This document shows positions 41,573 to 52,422 of a stretch of 64,000 bases of DNA, piece by piece. The notes under the pieces are model-generated. The model searched no databases. It saw only the letters and a list, made by a program, of their open reading frames with translations, and was not told where the DNA came from. How positions within the stretch are numbered: the first letter of the stretch is position 1; each line of letters opens with the position of its first letter. The translations under genes and the position numbers were made by a program. Source of the DNA: Nitrospira sp. (GTDB lineage Bacteria; Nitrospirota; Nitrospiria; Nitrospirales; UBA8639); contig WTGX01000034.1 in the NCBI GenBank assembly GCA_011523385.1, positions 1 to 64,000 of the forward strand. The letters run 5' to 3'.

Positions 41573-42379
41573 TCAATAAGCAGGATAGCGTTCTCTGTAT
41601 AGTGCGTAATCCACCTCTGCCGGAACCTCGATCATGGCGATACGCAGGGGCATGGCCCCCCCCGCTTGGATTACCAGCGAGCCGTTCTTCCCGGCATGGA
41701 CGACTGCAAAATATCTTGGCGCAAGCTTATGTGTTTCTGAACCGGTTTCATCGCTCAGCGTGCCTTCTCCATTGATCACCACCGTGGCCAATGTGCGGTT
41801 CGTGGAAAGTTCTCGCCGGTATCCATGGCCGGATGGAATGAGAATATCCTGCATCGCCGCTTCCGCTACGAGCGAGACCGGCGCGCCGTTCCCGATGACG
41901 TGTTTCAGGGTCACCCCGTCACGAACCTCAACGGGAAAATCTTCATGTCGAAACTCGGCATACGTCGGTGTGTGGTGGACGGTTTCTTTCAGGTTCGGCT
42001 CGAACCAGATCTGAAAGAATTCATTGTGATCGCTGACCGTTTCCTCTTCATGCGAGACGCCTGACCCCGTTTGCATCACCTGCGCGCCGCCGGCTTTCAC
42101 CCGGCTTCGATTGCCCATGGTGTCGTAATGGCCGATTTCTCCTTCGAGGGCATAGCTCATGATTTCAAAAGCCCGATGAGGATGAAGTCCTATTTTCCCA
42201 TACCCCTTGGCCGTGGCCCAGGCCCAGTAAAACAGGGGGCCCGTATGAGGAACGCTAGGACTTTCGTCGGGAAACCCGAGAGGCTTGATCTCCGTGATCC
42301 GCCCTCCATCGAACGCGCCGGTCCCTTGGACTTCAGGAGGGTAGATGGTGATATCCATGGGTTTCTCTATGAGATCCAT
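41573..42379 (-). CDS. Pirin-family protein
   Basis: 268 residues from the ATG at 42379, eight bases after AGGAG. The N-terminal cupin has the pirin metal site: GLHPHRAFEIMSYALEGEIGHYDTMGN and MQTGSGVSHEEETVSDHNEFFQIWFEP (two His near residues 58-60, then His and Glu about 45 residues later). The C-terminal cupin is degenerate, as in all pirins. Bacterial pirins act as quercetinases or modulate metabolic enzymes. Transcribed divergently from the GNAT gene. Confidence 0.88.
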   Translation of the reverse strand: MDLIEKPMDITIYPPEVQGTGAFDGGRITEIKPLGFPDESPSVPHTGPLFYWAWATAKGYGKIGLHPHRAFEIMSYALEGEIGHYDTMGNRSRVKAGGAQVMQTGSGVSHEEETVSDHNEFFQIWFEPNLKETVHHTPTYAEFRHEDFPVEVRDGVTLKHVIGNGAPVSLVAEAAMQDILIPSGHGYRRELSTNRTLATVVINGEGTLSDETGSETHKLAPRYFAVVHAGKNGSLVIQAGGAMPLRIAMIEVPAEVDYALYRERYPAY

Positions 42380-42500
42380 CGGGGCTCCTTTTTCAATTAA
42401 AAAGACAACGGCAAGTGGATGTAATGGCAATTTTTCTTGTCATTGCCGGAACAATCAAGTATAAATTTGCAAGTCATTTCTGTTCTGTCCTGCTGACCAC

Positions 42501-43253
42501 ATGCCTCCCCTTCCCTCAGTCCATGGACAAAGTCAAACCCTTTGGGAAAGAGAATCCGCTCGCCCGACACCGCCAATTTCTCAAAAGATTACGAGGTTCG
42601 CCGGTCAGGAAGCCGCTCGAAATGTAACTGTAACCGGGCTGGTTTCCAAAATTTTTAACGAGAGCTTTGGCCATAGACCGGACGGAAAACCGTACCGTCT
42701 TGGCCCAAAGTCCATGGCCGAAAGGTTAGCCTCGACGGATCTGCTCTTCATCGCCGGTGATGAACAATCAGGAATCGGGTATCTCTTTGGGAAAGAGATC
42801 CCTTCCATGAGCGGAAGAATCGCCTGGATCGAGTCAATGGCGGTCTTGCCACTCTACCGGAGACAAGGCATTGCCACTGCCTTGGTACAGAAATTTCGCC
42901 TTGCAACCAAGGGATCATCAAAAATCGGATGCGCAACCCCGAATCCCATTGCGGCTTTGGTGGTGACCAGAGCCGTACCCGGAACCGTGTATATCGGAAA
43001 TTGTCATCCGCCGTCCGCCGTGCTGGACATGCTTTGCGAAATCCGGCAGCACTGTTTCGATCTTCGTGGTTGTGCCATCCAGAAAAACACGTTGCAAATA
43101 AAAACCGGGTTCAGCCCGCTTTCCCGGTACGACGAACGGAAATGGAATCCCCGAACGCCTACTGATCCACCCTATTGGTGGAGCGAGCTTGAGCATTTAC
43201 CAAATACCTATGAGGCCCTTCTCGTTATTGAGAATATGAACAAAGCACGATGA
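42501..43253 (+). CDS. GNAT-family N-acetyltransferase
   Basis: 250 residues. The acetyl-CoA site is in IAWIESMAVLPLYRRQGIATALV (residues ~115-135), the Q/RxxGxG/A motif being RRQGIA. The first ~35 residues are unlike a GNAT start, so initiation may lie further downstream. A separate short frame at 42523-42627 has a better-looking ATG but stops early, which could mean a frameshift. The substrate is unknown. Its stop overlaps the DUF4160 start (ATGA). Confidence 0.7.
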   Translation: MPPLPSVHGQSQTLWERESARPTPPISQKITRFAGQEAARNVTVTGLVSKIFNESFGHRPDGKPYRLGPKSMAERLASTDLLFIAGDEQSGIGYLFGKEIPSMSGRIAWIESMAVLPLYRRQGIATALVQKFRLATKGSSKIGCATPNPIAALVVTRAVPGTVYIGNCHPPSAVLDMLCEIRQHCFDLRGCAIQKNTLQIKTGFSPLSRYDERKWNPRTPTDPPYWWSELEHLPNTYEALLVIENMNKAR

Positions 43254-43484
43254 GTCCAACGGTATTTCGAGAAAGAGGATACCGGTTTTTTTTCTTCTCG
43301 CGTGAAGAAGAACGGCGGCATGTCCATGTCTCATCAAGCGACGGAGAAGCGAAATTCTGGCTTGATCCAGAAATTGGCTAGAAACTCTCGCTATAGTCGA
43401 AGGCAAATTCACGATATTGAGTCACTTATAGAGAGGCACTACGATGAGCTTATCAGCGCGTGGCAAACACACTTCGGCCGTTGA
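43250..43484 (+). pseudogene. DUF4160 gene broken by a frameshift
   Basis: The first frame (MSPTVFRERGYRFFFFSREE, RRHVHVSSSDGEAKFWLDPEIG, stop at 43379) is a DUF4160 N-terminus. The C-terminus (LARNSRYSRRQIHDIESLIE, RHYDELISAWQTHFG) continues in another frame to 43484. At the junction the DNA reads GAAATTGGCTAGAA, while intact relatives have '...PEIELA.N'. Loss of five bases (one of two GAATT copies) would explain it. DUF4160 usually pairs with DUF2442, the next gene. Confidence 0.65.
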
Positions 43485-43728
43485 GGTGACAAACATATCA
43501 ACCCACGGCTTGTGGCTTTTGGCACATGACAAAGAGCTCTACCTGTCTTATGAAGATTTTCCATGGTTTCAAGAACAACCGGTGAGGTCGATTATTAATG
43601 TTGAAGAGCAATCCCCGGGGCACTTCTATTGGCCAGATCTTGACGTTGATTTATCGCAAGAAATTATCGAGCACCCGGAACGCTTTCCATTGAAAGCCGA
43701 GTCACGTTCCAACTTACGTAACTCATAA
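43444..43728 (+). CDS. DUF2442 domain protein
   Basis: 94 residues with the DUF2442 pattern (SAVEVTNISTHGLWLLAHDK, ELYLSYEDFPWFQEQPVRSI, PGHFYWPDLDVDLSQEIIEHP). Such proteins have a NifH-like or antitoxin-like fold and are often encoded directly after DUF4160, perhaps as a toxin-antitoxin-type pair. Its start overlaps the broken DUF4160 gene by 40 bases. Confidence 0.75.
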   Translation: MSLSARGKHTSAVEVTNISTHGLWLLAHDKELYLSYEDFPWFQEQPVRSIINVEEQSPGHFYWPDLDVDLSQEIIEHPERFPLKAESRSNLRNS

Positions 43729-43781
43729 TAGCCACCATGAAAGTGAACCTTATTTCTTTCATGATGTTGGCGATAGTGGTT

Positions 43782-43820
43782 TGACGCGCCCGGAGCGACT
43801 CGAACCCCCTACCCTCAACG
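43782..43820 (-). pseudogene. 3' remnant of a tRNA-Arg gene
   Basis: About 36 bases match the 3' end of the intact tRNA-Arg at 45150 at 32 positions, in the same strand and covering the T arm and acceptor strand (GGGCGCG end). The T stem is broken by substitutions, and CCA is changed to TCA. It may be the trace of integration at, or duplication of, that tRNA. Confidence 0.5.
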
Positions 43821-43823
43821 TTT

Positions 43824-45095
43824 TCACTCTAGTTTCAAGAGTTTGCTCGATTCTTCCTCCGGCAGGGCTTCGACGTCGCGGAGTTTTCGCTCCATGGCCC
43901 TGGTGCGGACTCCGGTTTCGTCAATGGTGCCGGACGCCGTTTCCAATTGTCTCTTAACCTTGTCCAATACGTCTCCGAATTTGCCGAATTCCGTCTTGAC
44001 CGCCGCAAGAACCTGCCAGACTTCGCTGGATCGTTTTTCGATGGCCAATGTCCGGAAGCCCATGCGCAAACTGTTCAGGATGGCGGATAAGGTTGTCGGA
44101 CCGGCGATGACGACACGATAGGTGTCTTGCAGTTTTTCAAGCAAGCCCGGCTGCCTGAGCGCTTCCGCATACAGGCCTTCAGTGGGTAAAAACAGGATGG
44201 CGAAATCAGTCGTGGCCGGTGGCTCGATGTATTTTTCCGATATGTCCCGGGCTGCATTCTCGATCGCACGGGTCAAGGCTTTCAGCGATTGCTCGACCGC
44301 ATTCGTGTCGGCGGCTTCACTGGCCTGGACGAGACGTTGGTAATCTTCCTGCGGAAATTTCGCGTCAATGGGTAACCAGACGTTCGTGTTCGCCTCACTG
44401 CCTGTCCCGGGAAGACGGATGGCAAATTCGACGAGTTCACCGGACGCGGGGCGGACCTTGACGTTTTTCTCATACTGGTCGGGGGTCAGCAGTTGTTCCA
44501 GAATGGTCCCGAGTTGGACTTCCCCCCACGTCCCCCGCGCCTTGACGTTCGTCAGGACCCGTTTGAGGTCGCCCACGCCCGTCGCAAGATTTTGCATTTC
44601 GCCGAGGCCGCGTTGCACAGCTTCCAACCGCTCGCTGACGATTTGAAACGATTCACCCAATCGTTTCTCCAGTGTACTCTGTAATTTTTCATCCACCGTT
44701 TGCCGGATTTGGTCCAGTTTCCGGTCGTTACTTTCCTGCAGCGCTTTCATTTTCGAATCCAGCGTGTCACGAAGTCCCCCGAGTCTGGTTTCATTCGTCT
44801 CACTCAGCGCCATGACTCTCTGCTCGATTGCGGCAAGGCTGTCCCTTTGAGATTTGTTCATCTCGCCGATGACCTTCATGACGGTATCGTTTGCGTTTTT
44901 CTGCGCGGCGGTGACTTCTTCTCGAAGACTACGGGCACTTTGCATGGCCTCGTCCCGGCTTGCGCGGATTTCTTGCCGTATGATTTCCTCTGTTTTTTCT
45001 CCGCTACGGGCCGAGACTTTCCAGCGGATGAGACTGAGCAGAACAACGATGACAATCGAAATGATGAGGGGCAGCCATGTCAGCAAGTCACTCAT
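43824..45095 (-). CDS. rmuC: DNA recombination protein RmuC
   Basis: 423 residues from the ATG at 45095 (AAGGAAG upstream). An N-terminal membrane helix (WLPLIISIVIVVLLSLIRW) precedes a long coiled coil (residues ~40-200). The RmuC core is then clear: NVKARGTWGEVQLGTILEQLL, YEKNVKVRPASGELVEFAIRLPG, LPIDAKFPQEDYQRL, TTDFAILFLPTEGLYAEAL and MGFRTLAIEKRSSEVWQVL. RmuC restrains inversions at short inverted repeats and has a PD-(D/E)XK-like nuclease core. Next to tRNA-Arg. Confidence 0.92.
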   Translation of the reverse strand: MSDLLTWLPLIISIVIVVLLSLIRWKVSARSGEKTEEIIRQEIRASRDEAMQSARSLREEVTAAQKNANDTVMKVIGEMNKSQRDSLAAIEQRVMALSETNETRLGGLRDTLDSKMKALQESNDRKLDQIRQTVDEKLQSTLEKRLGESFQIVSERLEAVQRGLGEMQNLATGVGDLKRVLTNVKARGTWGEVQLGTILEQLLTPDQYEKNVKVRPASGELVEFAIRLPGTGSEANTNVWLPIDAKFPQEDYQRLVQASEAADTNAVEQSLKALTRAIENAARDISEKYIEPPATTDFAILFLPTEGLYAEALRQPGLLEKLQDTYRVVIAGPTTLSAILNSLRMGFRTLAIEKRSSEVWQVLAAVKTEFGKFGDVLDKVKRQLETASGTIDETGVRTRAMERKLRDVEALPEEESSKLLKLE

Positions 45096-45149
45096 GTCAT
45101 CTTCCTTTGCGGCGGCCAGCGCCCATGGCTTGCCGATGCCCCCCAAACA

Positions 45150-45225
45150 TGGCGCGCCCGGAGGGAGTCGAACCCCCAACCCTCAGATCCGAAGTCTGAT
45201 GCTCTATCCATTGAGCTACGGGCGC
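45150..45225 (-). tRNA. tRNA-Arg(UCG)
   Basis: A 76-nt cloverleaf with encoded CCA. The acceptor stem is GCGCCCG/CGGGCGC, the D arm GCTC...GAGC, and the anticodon stem TCAGA/TCTGA with loop CTTCGGA (anticodon TCG). The T arm is GGGGG-TTCGACT-CCCTC. Confidence 0.95.
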
Positions 45226-45335
45226 GTCGGATCGTCTTTTTCACCTATTTTCAATGGGCTGTCAACCCGTGAGACCTCCAACGACGGCTGCCGATAACCC
45301 TATCATTGTGGATCTAAGAGAGGAAGGGAAAGACG

Positions 45336-45362
45336 CTGGATTCCTGCTTTCGCAGGAATGAC
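45336..45362. repeat. GGATTCCTGC...GCAGGAAT palindromic repeat
   Basis: ATTCCTGC and GCAGGAAT arms around a short loop, the common environmental 'TGGATTCCTGCTTTCGCAGGAATGAC' intergenic repeat. A copy in the opposite orientation lies at 63857-63885 and a diverged one near 61884. Confidence 0.7.
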
Positions 45363-45376
45363 CGCTTTGGGGCGGG

Positions 45377-45817
45377 TCAGTAGGTCTCGGGGGTTGGAAG
45401 ATCCACTTCGGGCTTGCTGGCTTCCGGGAGAATTTTTTCCAGGCGTCGTTGAAACTCGCGAATGCGGTCCTGCTCCGCGGAATTGAAACAGACTTTTTCT
45501 TCTTTGTGCAGATCCACCAACCGCTCGATCACCTGGAGCAGGGGCGGAACGGCATCGAAGATCCGGCCGGCTTCAAAGGCCTCGAGCGAATCCACGTAAA
45601 AGACGTAAAGGACCCTATACGGCGGTCCCGCCTGATCCCGGAACCGGTAGACAGCCGTTTCATATTTCTCGATGGCTTCTTCGGTCGGACGGATCCCTCC
45701 GGGAATCGCGCTGAACGACGTGGCCGGTACCTGTGCGGCCAACGCGGCCAACGCGGCGATGAGTTCGCCGAAGGCATCCAGCACTTGTGCGGTGTCCATT
45801 TCTTTTCGTGGAGTCAT
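45377..45817 (-). CDS. Small cytoplasmic protein of unknown function
   Basis: 146 residues from the ATG at 45817 (another ATG at 45799). It is mainly helical, with QVLDAFGELIAALAALAAQV, YETAVYRFRDQAGPPYRVLYVFYVDSLEAFEAGR and ERLVDLHKEEKVCFNSAEQDRIREFQ (in part). No signal peptide and no family I can name. It follows rluD on the same strand, with the palindromic repeat between them. Confidence 0.5.
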   Translation of the reverse strand: MTPRKEMDTAQVLDAFGELIAALAALAAQVPATSFSAIPGGIRPTEEAIEKYETAVYRFRDQAGPPYRVLYVFYVDSLEAFEAGRIFDAVPPLLQVIERLVDLHKEEKVCFNSAEQDRIREFQRRLEKILPEASKPEVDLPTPETY

Positions 45818-45825
45818 ACCATCCC

Positions 45826-45880
45826 CCCTCACCCTGGCCCTCTCCCTATTTCCCGCTTAATGCGGGAATGGGGAGAGGGA
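45826..45880. repeat. CTCACCC/CTCTCCC palindromic repeat, copy C
   Basis: CCCCCTCACCCTGGCCCTCTCCC ... GGGGAGAGGG with an inner palindrome TCCCGCTTAATGCGGGA. It overlaps the last ~17 codons of rluD, so this copy is partly coding. Confidence 0.7.
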
Positions 45881-46830
45881 GGTCTTCGGAACTGGCTGAT
45901 CACCTCCATCATATCGGCTGGCAGAGGGGCCACAAAATTCATGGCCTGTTGCGAGACCGGGTGGAGAAAGCCAAGCACCTTCGCGTGCAACATGACCCGA
46001 GGAATGACCACGTCGCGGACCGCAGTGACCTTCTTCCCGCCATACGTCGGATCGCCCAGAATCGGACACCCGATCGCCGACAAATGCACGCGCAGTTGAT
46101 GGGTCCGGCCGGTTTGGGGAAAGAGTTCTACGTGCGCCGCCAGTTTTTCAAACCGTTCCGTCACGCGGTATTTTGTGGCCGACGCCTTGGGCCGGGTCGT
46201 GCGCCCGGAAAATTTTTTCCGGTCCTTGGCATCCCGCCCGATGGCGACGTCGATCATCCCCTGAGCCTTTTTCGGGACGCCCCAGATCAAGGCTTCGTAG
46301 ACCCGGTCTATGGTATGCCGCTTGAACTGATCGACCAATCCCGCATGGGCTCGATCCTGTTTGGCCACGACCATGATGCCCGTGGTGTTCTTGTCCAGCC
46401 GGTGCACCATCCCCGGCCGTTCCTTGCCGCCGATGGTGGAAAACGACCCAGTCCCGGTTTGGAAATGGTACAACAGGGCATTGACCAGGGTGCCCGACCA
46501 ATTGCCGGGAGCCGGATGGACCACCAGGCCGGCCTGTTTATTCAAGACCAACAGTGCGTCATCTTCATAGAGAATTTCAAGGGGAATGGGCTCGGGCTGA
46601 ATGTCGAGCGGTTCCGCCCTGGGGACCCGGAGCACGATGACGTCGCCTGGCCTGATTTTGTGACTGGGCTTGGTGGGCTGCCCGTCGACGGTGACGTGGC
46701 CGTCGAGGATCAGTCGCCGGAGAATGGTTCGGGAGAAATCCGGATCACGGTTGGCCAGGAAATGGTCGAGGCGCTTCGGGCCTTCGCCAGGCGAAACGAC
46801 AATCTCCGTCCGCGTGTCAACGTACGGCAT
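45829..46830 (-). CDS. rluD: 23S rRNA pseudouridine synthase, RluD/RluA family
   Basis: 333 residues. The N-terminal S4 domain (RLDHFLANRDPDFSRTILRRLILDGHVTVDG) is followed by the catalytic domain with LVVHPAPGNWSGTLVNALL, the active-site Asp in HRLDKNTTGIMVVAK (near residue 140) and TGRTHQLRVHLSAIGCPILGDPTYGG. It converts uridines of helix 69 of 23S rRNA to pseudouridine. The last ~17 residues are encoded by the intergenic palindromic repeat, so the C-terminus was probably extended by repeat insertion. Confidence 0.9.
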   Translation of the reverse strand: MPYVDTRTEIVVSPGEGPKRLDHFLANRDPDFSRTILRRLILDGHVTVDGQPTKPSHKIRPGDVIVLRVPRAEPLDIQPEPIPLEILYEDDALLVLNKQAGLVVHPAPGNWSGTLVNALLYHFQTGTGSFSTIGGKERPGMVHRLDKNTTGIMVVAKQDRAHAGLVDQFKRHTIDRVYEALIWGVPKKAQGMIDVAIGRDAKDRKKFSGRTTRPKASATKYRVTERFEKLAAHVELFPQTGRTHQLRVHLSAIGCPILGDPTYGGKKVTAVRDVVIPRVMLHAKVLGFLHPVSQQAMNFVAPLPADMMEVISQFRRPPSPHSRIKREIGRGPG

Positions 46831-46852
46831 GGCCGCATCCGGGACGAACCGG

Positions 46853-47298
46853 TTACGCGCGCCCTTGCTTCTTGCGGCGCTCGGCCACTTTTTGGCGCAG
46901 GCGCGCTTTTTCCAGACTCACCCGGGCCTCTTCGACTTCCGACGGGAGCCCGCCGCGCTCAAGACGTTCTTCGGCTTTGACCACGGCGGCGTGGGCCCGG
47001 TCAACGTCGATATCTTCGGCTTTCTCGGCGATCTCAGCCAAGACGGTGACCTTACGGGGCGTCACGTCCACGAATCCCCACAGCACCGACATGTAATGCT
47101 CGGCTTCGCCCATCCGGTAGTGCAGTTCGCCGATCCGAAGCGTCGTCAGAAAATGACAATGGCCCGGCAACACGCCGAAGTCGCCTTCCGTTCCTGGCGC
47201 GGAGACCTGGTCCACGTATTCACTCACCAGGAGTTTGTCCGGTGTCACGACTTCCAACAGCAGTTTGCCCGAGGGCACGGTGTGACCTGTCTCCGCCA

Positions 47299-47299
<1 letters not shown>
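46853..47299 (-). CDS. atpC: ATP synthase F1 subunit epsilon
   Basis: 148 residues. GKLLLEVVTPDKLLVSEYVDQVSAPGTEGDFGVLPGHCHFLTTL (in part) is the epsilon beta-barrel, and VDRAHAAVVKAEERLERGGL begins the two-helix C-terminus that can inhibit ATP hydrolysis. The first base of its ATG coincides with the last base of the atpD stop (TAATG-type overlap). Last gene of the F1 operon. Confidence 0.93.
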
Positions 47300-49642
<2,343 letters not shown>

Positions 49643-49657
49643 GGACCGTGGGTTCGA

Positions 49658-51166
49658 TCAGAATTGTTTCGTCTGTTTGTATTCGGAAATGGCCTGCTTG
49701 AGCTGCCCGCCCAACTCATCGTCGATCTTCTTTTTGGTCACGACGCCTTCCCGCAGTTGAGGATGCCGTTCCTTGATGAACGCCAACAGGCCTTCTTCAA
49801 ATTCACGCACCTTGTTTACGGGTACGTCATCGACAAACCCGTTGACTCCAGCAAAAATCGACAGCACCTGATCCGCCACCGGCATGGGTTTGTACTGTTC
49901 CTGTTTGAGCAACTCCACCATGCGCGCGCCTCGAGCCAACTGGGCCTGAGTCGCCTTGTCCAGTTCACTGCCGAATTGCGCGAACGCGGCCATTTCCCGA
50001 TATTGCGCCAAATCGAGTCGTAGAGTACCCGCGACCTGTTTCATGGTTTTGATCTGGGCCGCCCCACCCACGCGGGACACCGACAACCCCACGTTGATAG
50101 CCGGGCGAATGCCGGAATAGAACAGGTCGCCGGCCAAGTATATTTGCCCGTCGGTAATGGAAATGACGTTGGTGGGAATATAGGCCGACACGTCGCCGGC
50201 CTGCGTTTCGATAATGGGCAGCGCGGTCAGACTCCCCGCGCCATTCTCTTCGCTCAATTTGGCGGCTCGCTCCAACAACCGGGAGTGCAGGAAGAACACG
50301 TCGCCGGGAAACGCCTCGCGGCCCGGAGGCCGGCGGAGCAACAGGGACAATTGCCGATAGGCCACCGCGTGCTTGGACAGGTCGTCATAGATAATAAGCG
50401 CATGCTTCCCGTTGTCCCGGAAGTACTCACCCATCGCCACCCCGGCATAGGGCGAAAAGAACTGGAGCGGCGCCGCGTCACTGGCCGTGGCCGAGACCAC
50501 GGTGGTGTAGGCCATGGCGCCATGGTCTTCGAGCGTCTTGACGACGCGGGCCACCGTTGACCGTTTCTGGCCGATCGCGACGTAGATGCAAAAAACGTCG
50601 AGCCCTTTCTGATTGATGATGGTATCCACGGCAATCGCCGTCTTGCCGGTTTGCCGGTCGCCGATGATCAACTCCCGTTGCCCGCGGCCGATGGGGATCA
50701 TGGCGTCAATCGCCTTCAACCCCGTTTGTAACGGCTCGCTGACGGACTGACGTTCCACCACGCCGGGGGCCCGCACTTCAATCAACCGGGTCTCCGAGGT
50801 TTGCACCGGGCCTTTCCCGTCGATGGGTTGCCCCATCGCATCAACCACGCGCCCGATGAGCGCGTCGCCCACCGGAACTTCGGCAATACGCCCCGTGCGT
50901 TTGACCGGGTCGCCTTCTTTGATGCCGGTGTCCGATCCCATCAACACGGCGCCGACGCTGTCTTCTTCCAGATTCAGCGCCACCCCGAACACGTCCCCGG
51001 GAAACTCCAGCAATTCTCCGGCCATGGCGCCTTCGAGACCATAGACTTTGGCAATGCCGTCACCCACCTGAATCACGTAGCCGGTCTCCGTCACATCGAC
51101 ACGCTGATCGAAGCCTTTGATCTTATCCTGAATGATTGAACTGATTTCTTCCGCCTTGATCTGCAT
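49658..51166 (-). CDS. atpA: ATP synthase F1 subunit alpha
   Basis: 502 residues. P-loop [15 protein letters not shown], the [27 protein letters not shown] segment, and the conserved [28 protein letters not shown] region with the arginine finger are clear. Non-catalytic nucleotide-binding subunit of F1. Separated from atpH by three bases. Confidence 0.97.
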   Translation of the reverse strand: MQIKAEEISSIIQDKIKGFDQRVDVTETGYVIQVGDGIAKVYGLEGAMAGELLEFPGDVFGVALNLEEDSVGAVLMGSDTGIKEGDPVKRTGRIAEVPVGDALIGRVVDAMGQPIDGKGPVQTSETRLIEVRAPGVVERQSVSEPLQTGLKAIDAMIPIGRGQRELIIGDRQTGKTAIAVDTIINQKGLDVFCIYVAIGQKRSTVARVVKTLEDHGAMAYTTVVSATASDAAPLQFFSPYAGVAMGEYFRDNGKHALIIYDDLSKHAVAYRQLSLLLRRPPGREAFPGDVFFLHSRLLERAAKLSEENGAGSLTALPIIETQAGDVSAYIPTNVISITDGQIYLAGDLFYSGIRPAINVGLSVSRVGGAAQIKTMKQVAGTLRLDLAQYREMAAFAQFGSELDKATQAQLARGARMVELLKQEQYKPMPVADQVLSIFAGVNGFVDDVPVNKVREFEEGLLAFIKERHPQLREGVVTKKKIDDELGGQLKQAISEYKQTKQF

Positions 51167-51169
51167 GCC

Positions 51170-51706
51170 TTACCCCTTTACCAATTGAGCCCGCATCTTG
51201 TGGAGCCGGCCCCTGACCGTCCCGTCATAGACTTTACTCCCGATTTTTATTTGCACGCCCGCGAGCAAGGACGGGTCGGATTGAAAATCGACATCCACAT
51301 CCCCCTTGGCCGTAGCGCCTAACTGAGCAAGAATATCCTGTTTCATGGAGTCGTCGACGGGTCTCGCCGAGACCACGACAATCTGTTGCTTGCCGCCCTG
51401 CCGGATCATCAGCGCTTTGAAGGCCTCGGCTATTTCCGGCAGGAACGCGATCCGGTTCTTCTTCAGCAACTGTTCGCAGAACCGGCCCATGATCGGTGGG
51501 CAGTTCGTCCGTTCACACAATGCGGTGAGGACTTGGAGTTTTTCATCCAGGGTAAACACCGGCGAAGCCAGCACGTGCTTGAACGCCGCAGAGTCCTTCA
51601 ACGCCAGAGACAAGGCATGCAACCCGTCCTGGGCAGCCGTCAGGTCCTCCTGGCGTACCAAGCGAAAAAACGCCTGGGCATACCGCCGTGCTATGGCATT
51701 TTTCAT
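51170..51706 (-). CDS. atpH: ATP synthase F1 subunit delta
   Basis: 178 residues of typical OSCP/delta pattern: IARRYAQAFFRLVRQEDLTAA, FKHVLASPVFTLDEKLQVL, and the C-terminal DVDFQSDPSLLAGVQIKIGSKVYDGTVRGRLHKMRAQL (in part). It connects F1 to the peripheral stalk. It is the first gene of the operon here: no atpB, atpE or atpF precedes it, so the F0 part is encoded elsewhere. Confidence 0.93.
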   Translation of the reverse strand: MKNAIARRYAQAFFRLVRQEDLTAAQDGLHALSLALKDSAAFKHVLASPVFTLDEKLQVLTALCERTNCPPIMGRFCEQLLKKNRIAFLPEIAEAFKALMIRQGGKQQIVVVSARPVDDSMKQDILAQLGATAKGDVDVDFQSDPSLLAGVQIKIGSKVYDGTVRGRLHKMRAQLVKG

Positions 51707-51773
51707 GGTGAATCAGTTGTGAAGAAAAAGGCAAAACCCCGGTGTTTGCGCTGGTCGCGCAAAAAACGAGTCA

Positions 51774-51802
51774 CGCTATCATGTGGAAAATCCGGGTGTC
51801 AA
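51774..51802 (-). promoter_or_regulatory. Putative promoter of the F1 ATP synthase operon
   Basis: On the minus strand a perfect TTGACA (51802-51797) with a 17-base spacer leads to a weak -10 (ATAGCG, 51779-51774), 68 bases upstream of the atpH ATG. Only the -35 is convincing. Confidence 0.35.
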
Positions 51803-51907
51803 CCGAGGGTCCGGTTTGTGCCTACCTGAAGACGGATTAGAGGCGGCGGAGCCACTCGAGAAAGTCGGGATAGGCTGTGATAATGCGGGCTTAGCTGCAT
51901 GATGACA

Positions 51908-51931
51908 AGAATAACAACAAGTTGTTATTCT
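51908..51931. promoter_or_regulatory. 11-bp perfect palindrome
   Basis: AGAATAACAAC, two central bases, GTTGTTATTCT. It lies in the gene-free interval between the F1 operon and the giant helicase. It could be an operator or the end of a decayed mobile element; there is no T tract for termination. Confidence 0.4.
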
Positions 51932-52069
51932 CGCAAGGAGGGCACTTTTTGCAACAGGGCTTCCGGCACCAGATGGTGCTTGGCTAGGAGATGGAACCGG
52001 GCAGCAAGGCTGTCGGGGTACGCCGAAGGCTAACCCGACCTACCCGCCTGGGTGAATGGTTCACGGCGA
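51932..52069. other. Rest of the gene-free interval 51707-52069
   Basis: Besides the promoter and palindrome listed, this stretch contains a repeat unit (about 52012-52039, TAACCCGAC arm) related to the one at 12208-12257, and no coding frame with family resemblance. Confidence 0.5.
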
Positions 52070-52294
52070 CTATGCGAAAAGCGTTTTCAGAAGGGGCAAT
52101 ACCTCAGCGGCAATAACCAGTCCAACCATCCATTTTAAAACCAGGAGATCAGCCCTGAGCTTCAAGGGTTCCGTCTCGAGTTTAGCGAAGCGTGTGCCAA
52201 AATCAGCAATAGCTTTGGCAGCCTCAGCGGACTTTTCCTCACTCACGCCAGCCTCTCTGAAGGCATCGTACACTTCTTTGACAATGGCACTCAT
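52070..52294 (-). CDS. Small coiled-coil membrane protein (DUF1640/CCDC90-like)
   Basis: 74 residues. A helical head (VKEVYDAFREAGVSEEKSAE, AAKAIADFGTRFAKLETEPLKL) is followed by one C-terminal membrane helix (LVLKWMVGLVIAAEVLPLLKTLF). This layout is common in short bacterial proteins of the DUF1640/CCDC90 type, often with a longer coiled coil. Function unknown. Confidence 0.65.
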   Translation of the reverse strand: MSAIVKEVYDAFREAGVSEEKSAEAAKAIADFGTRFAKLETEPLKLRADLLVLKWMVGLVIAAEVLPLLKTLFA

Positions 52295-52422
52295 AAGATG
52301 ACAGCCTTTTTAGCCAATTCACTCTCGCCTATTTTATCAAGAATACTTGCACTTTCGCAGCAATGATCTCTACCTGACACAAGGAACAACTGCAGTATAG
52401 GGTAGCGTAACCCTGGTGGCAA

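Noticed and set aside
44700-45272. Plus-strand frame containing 'ARRESNPQPSDPKSDALSIELRAR'
   Set aside because: Antisense reading of rmuC and tRNA-Arg, the same kind of artefact.
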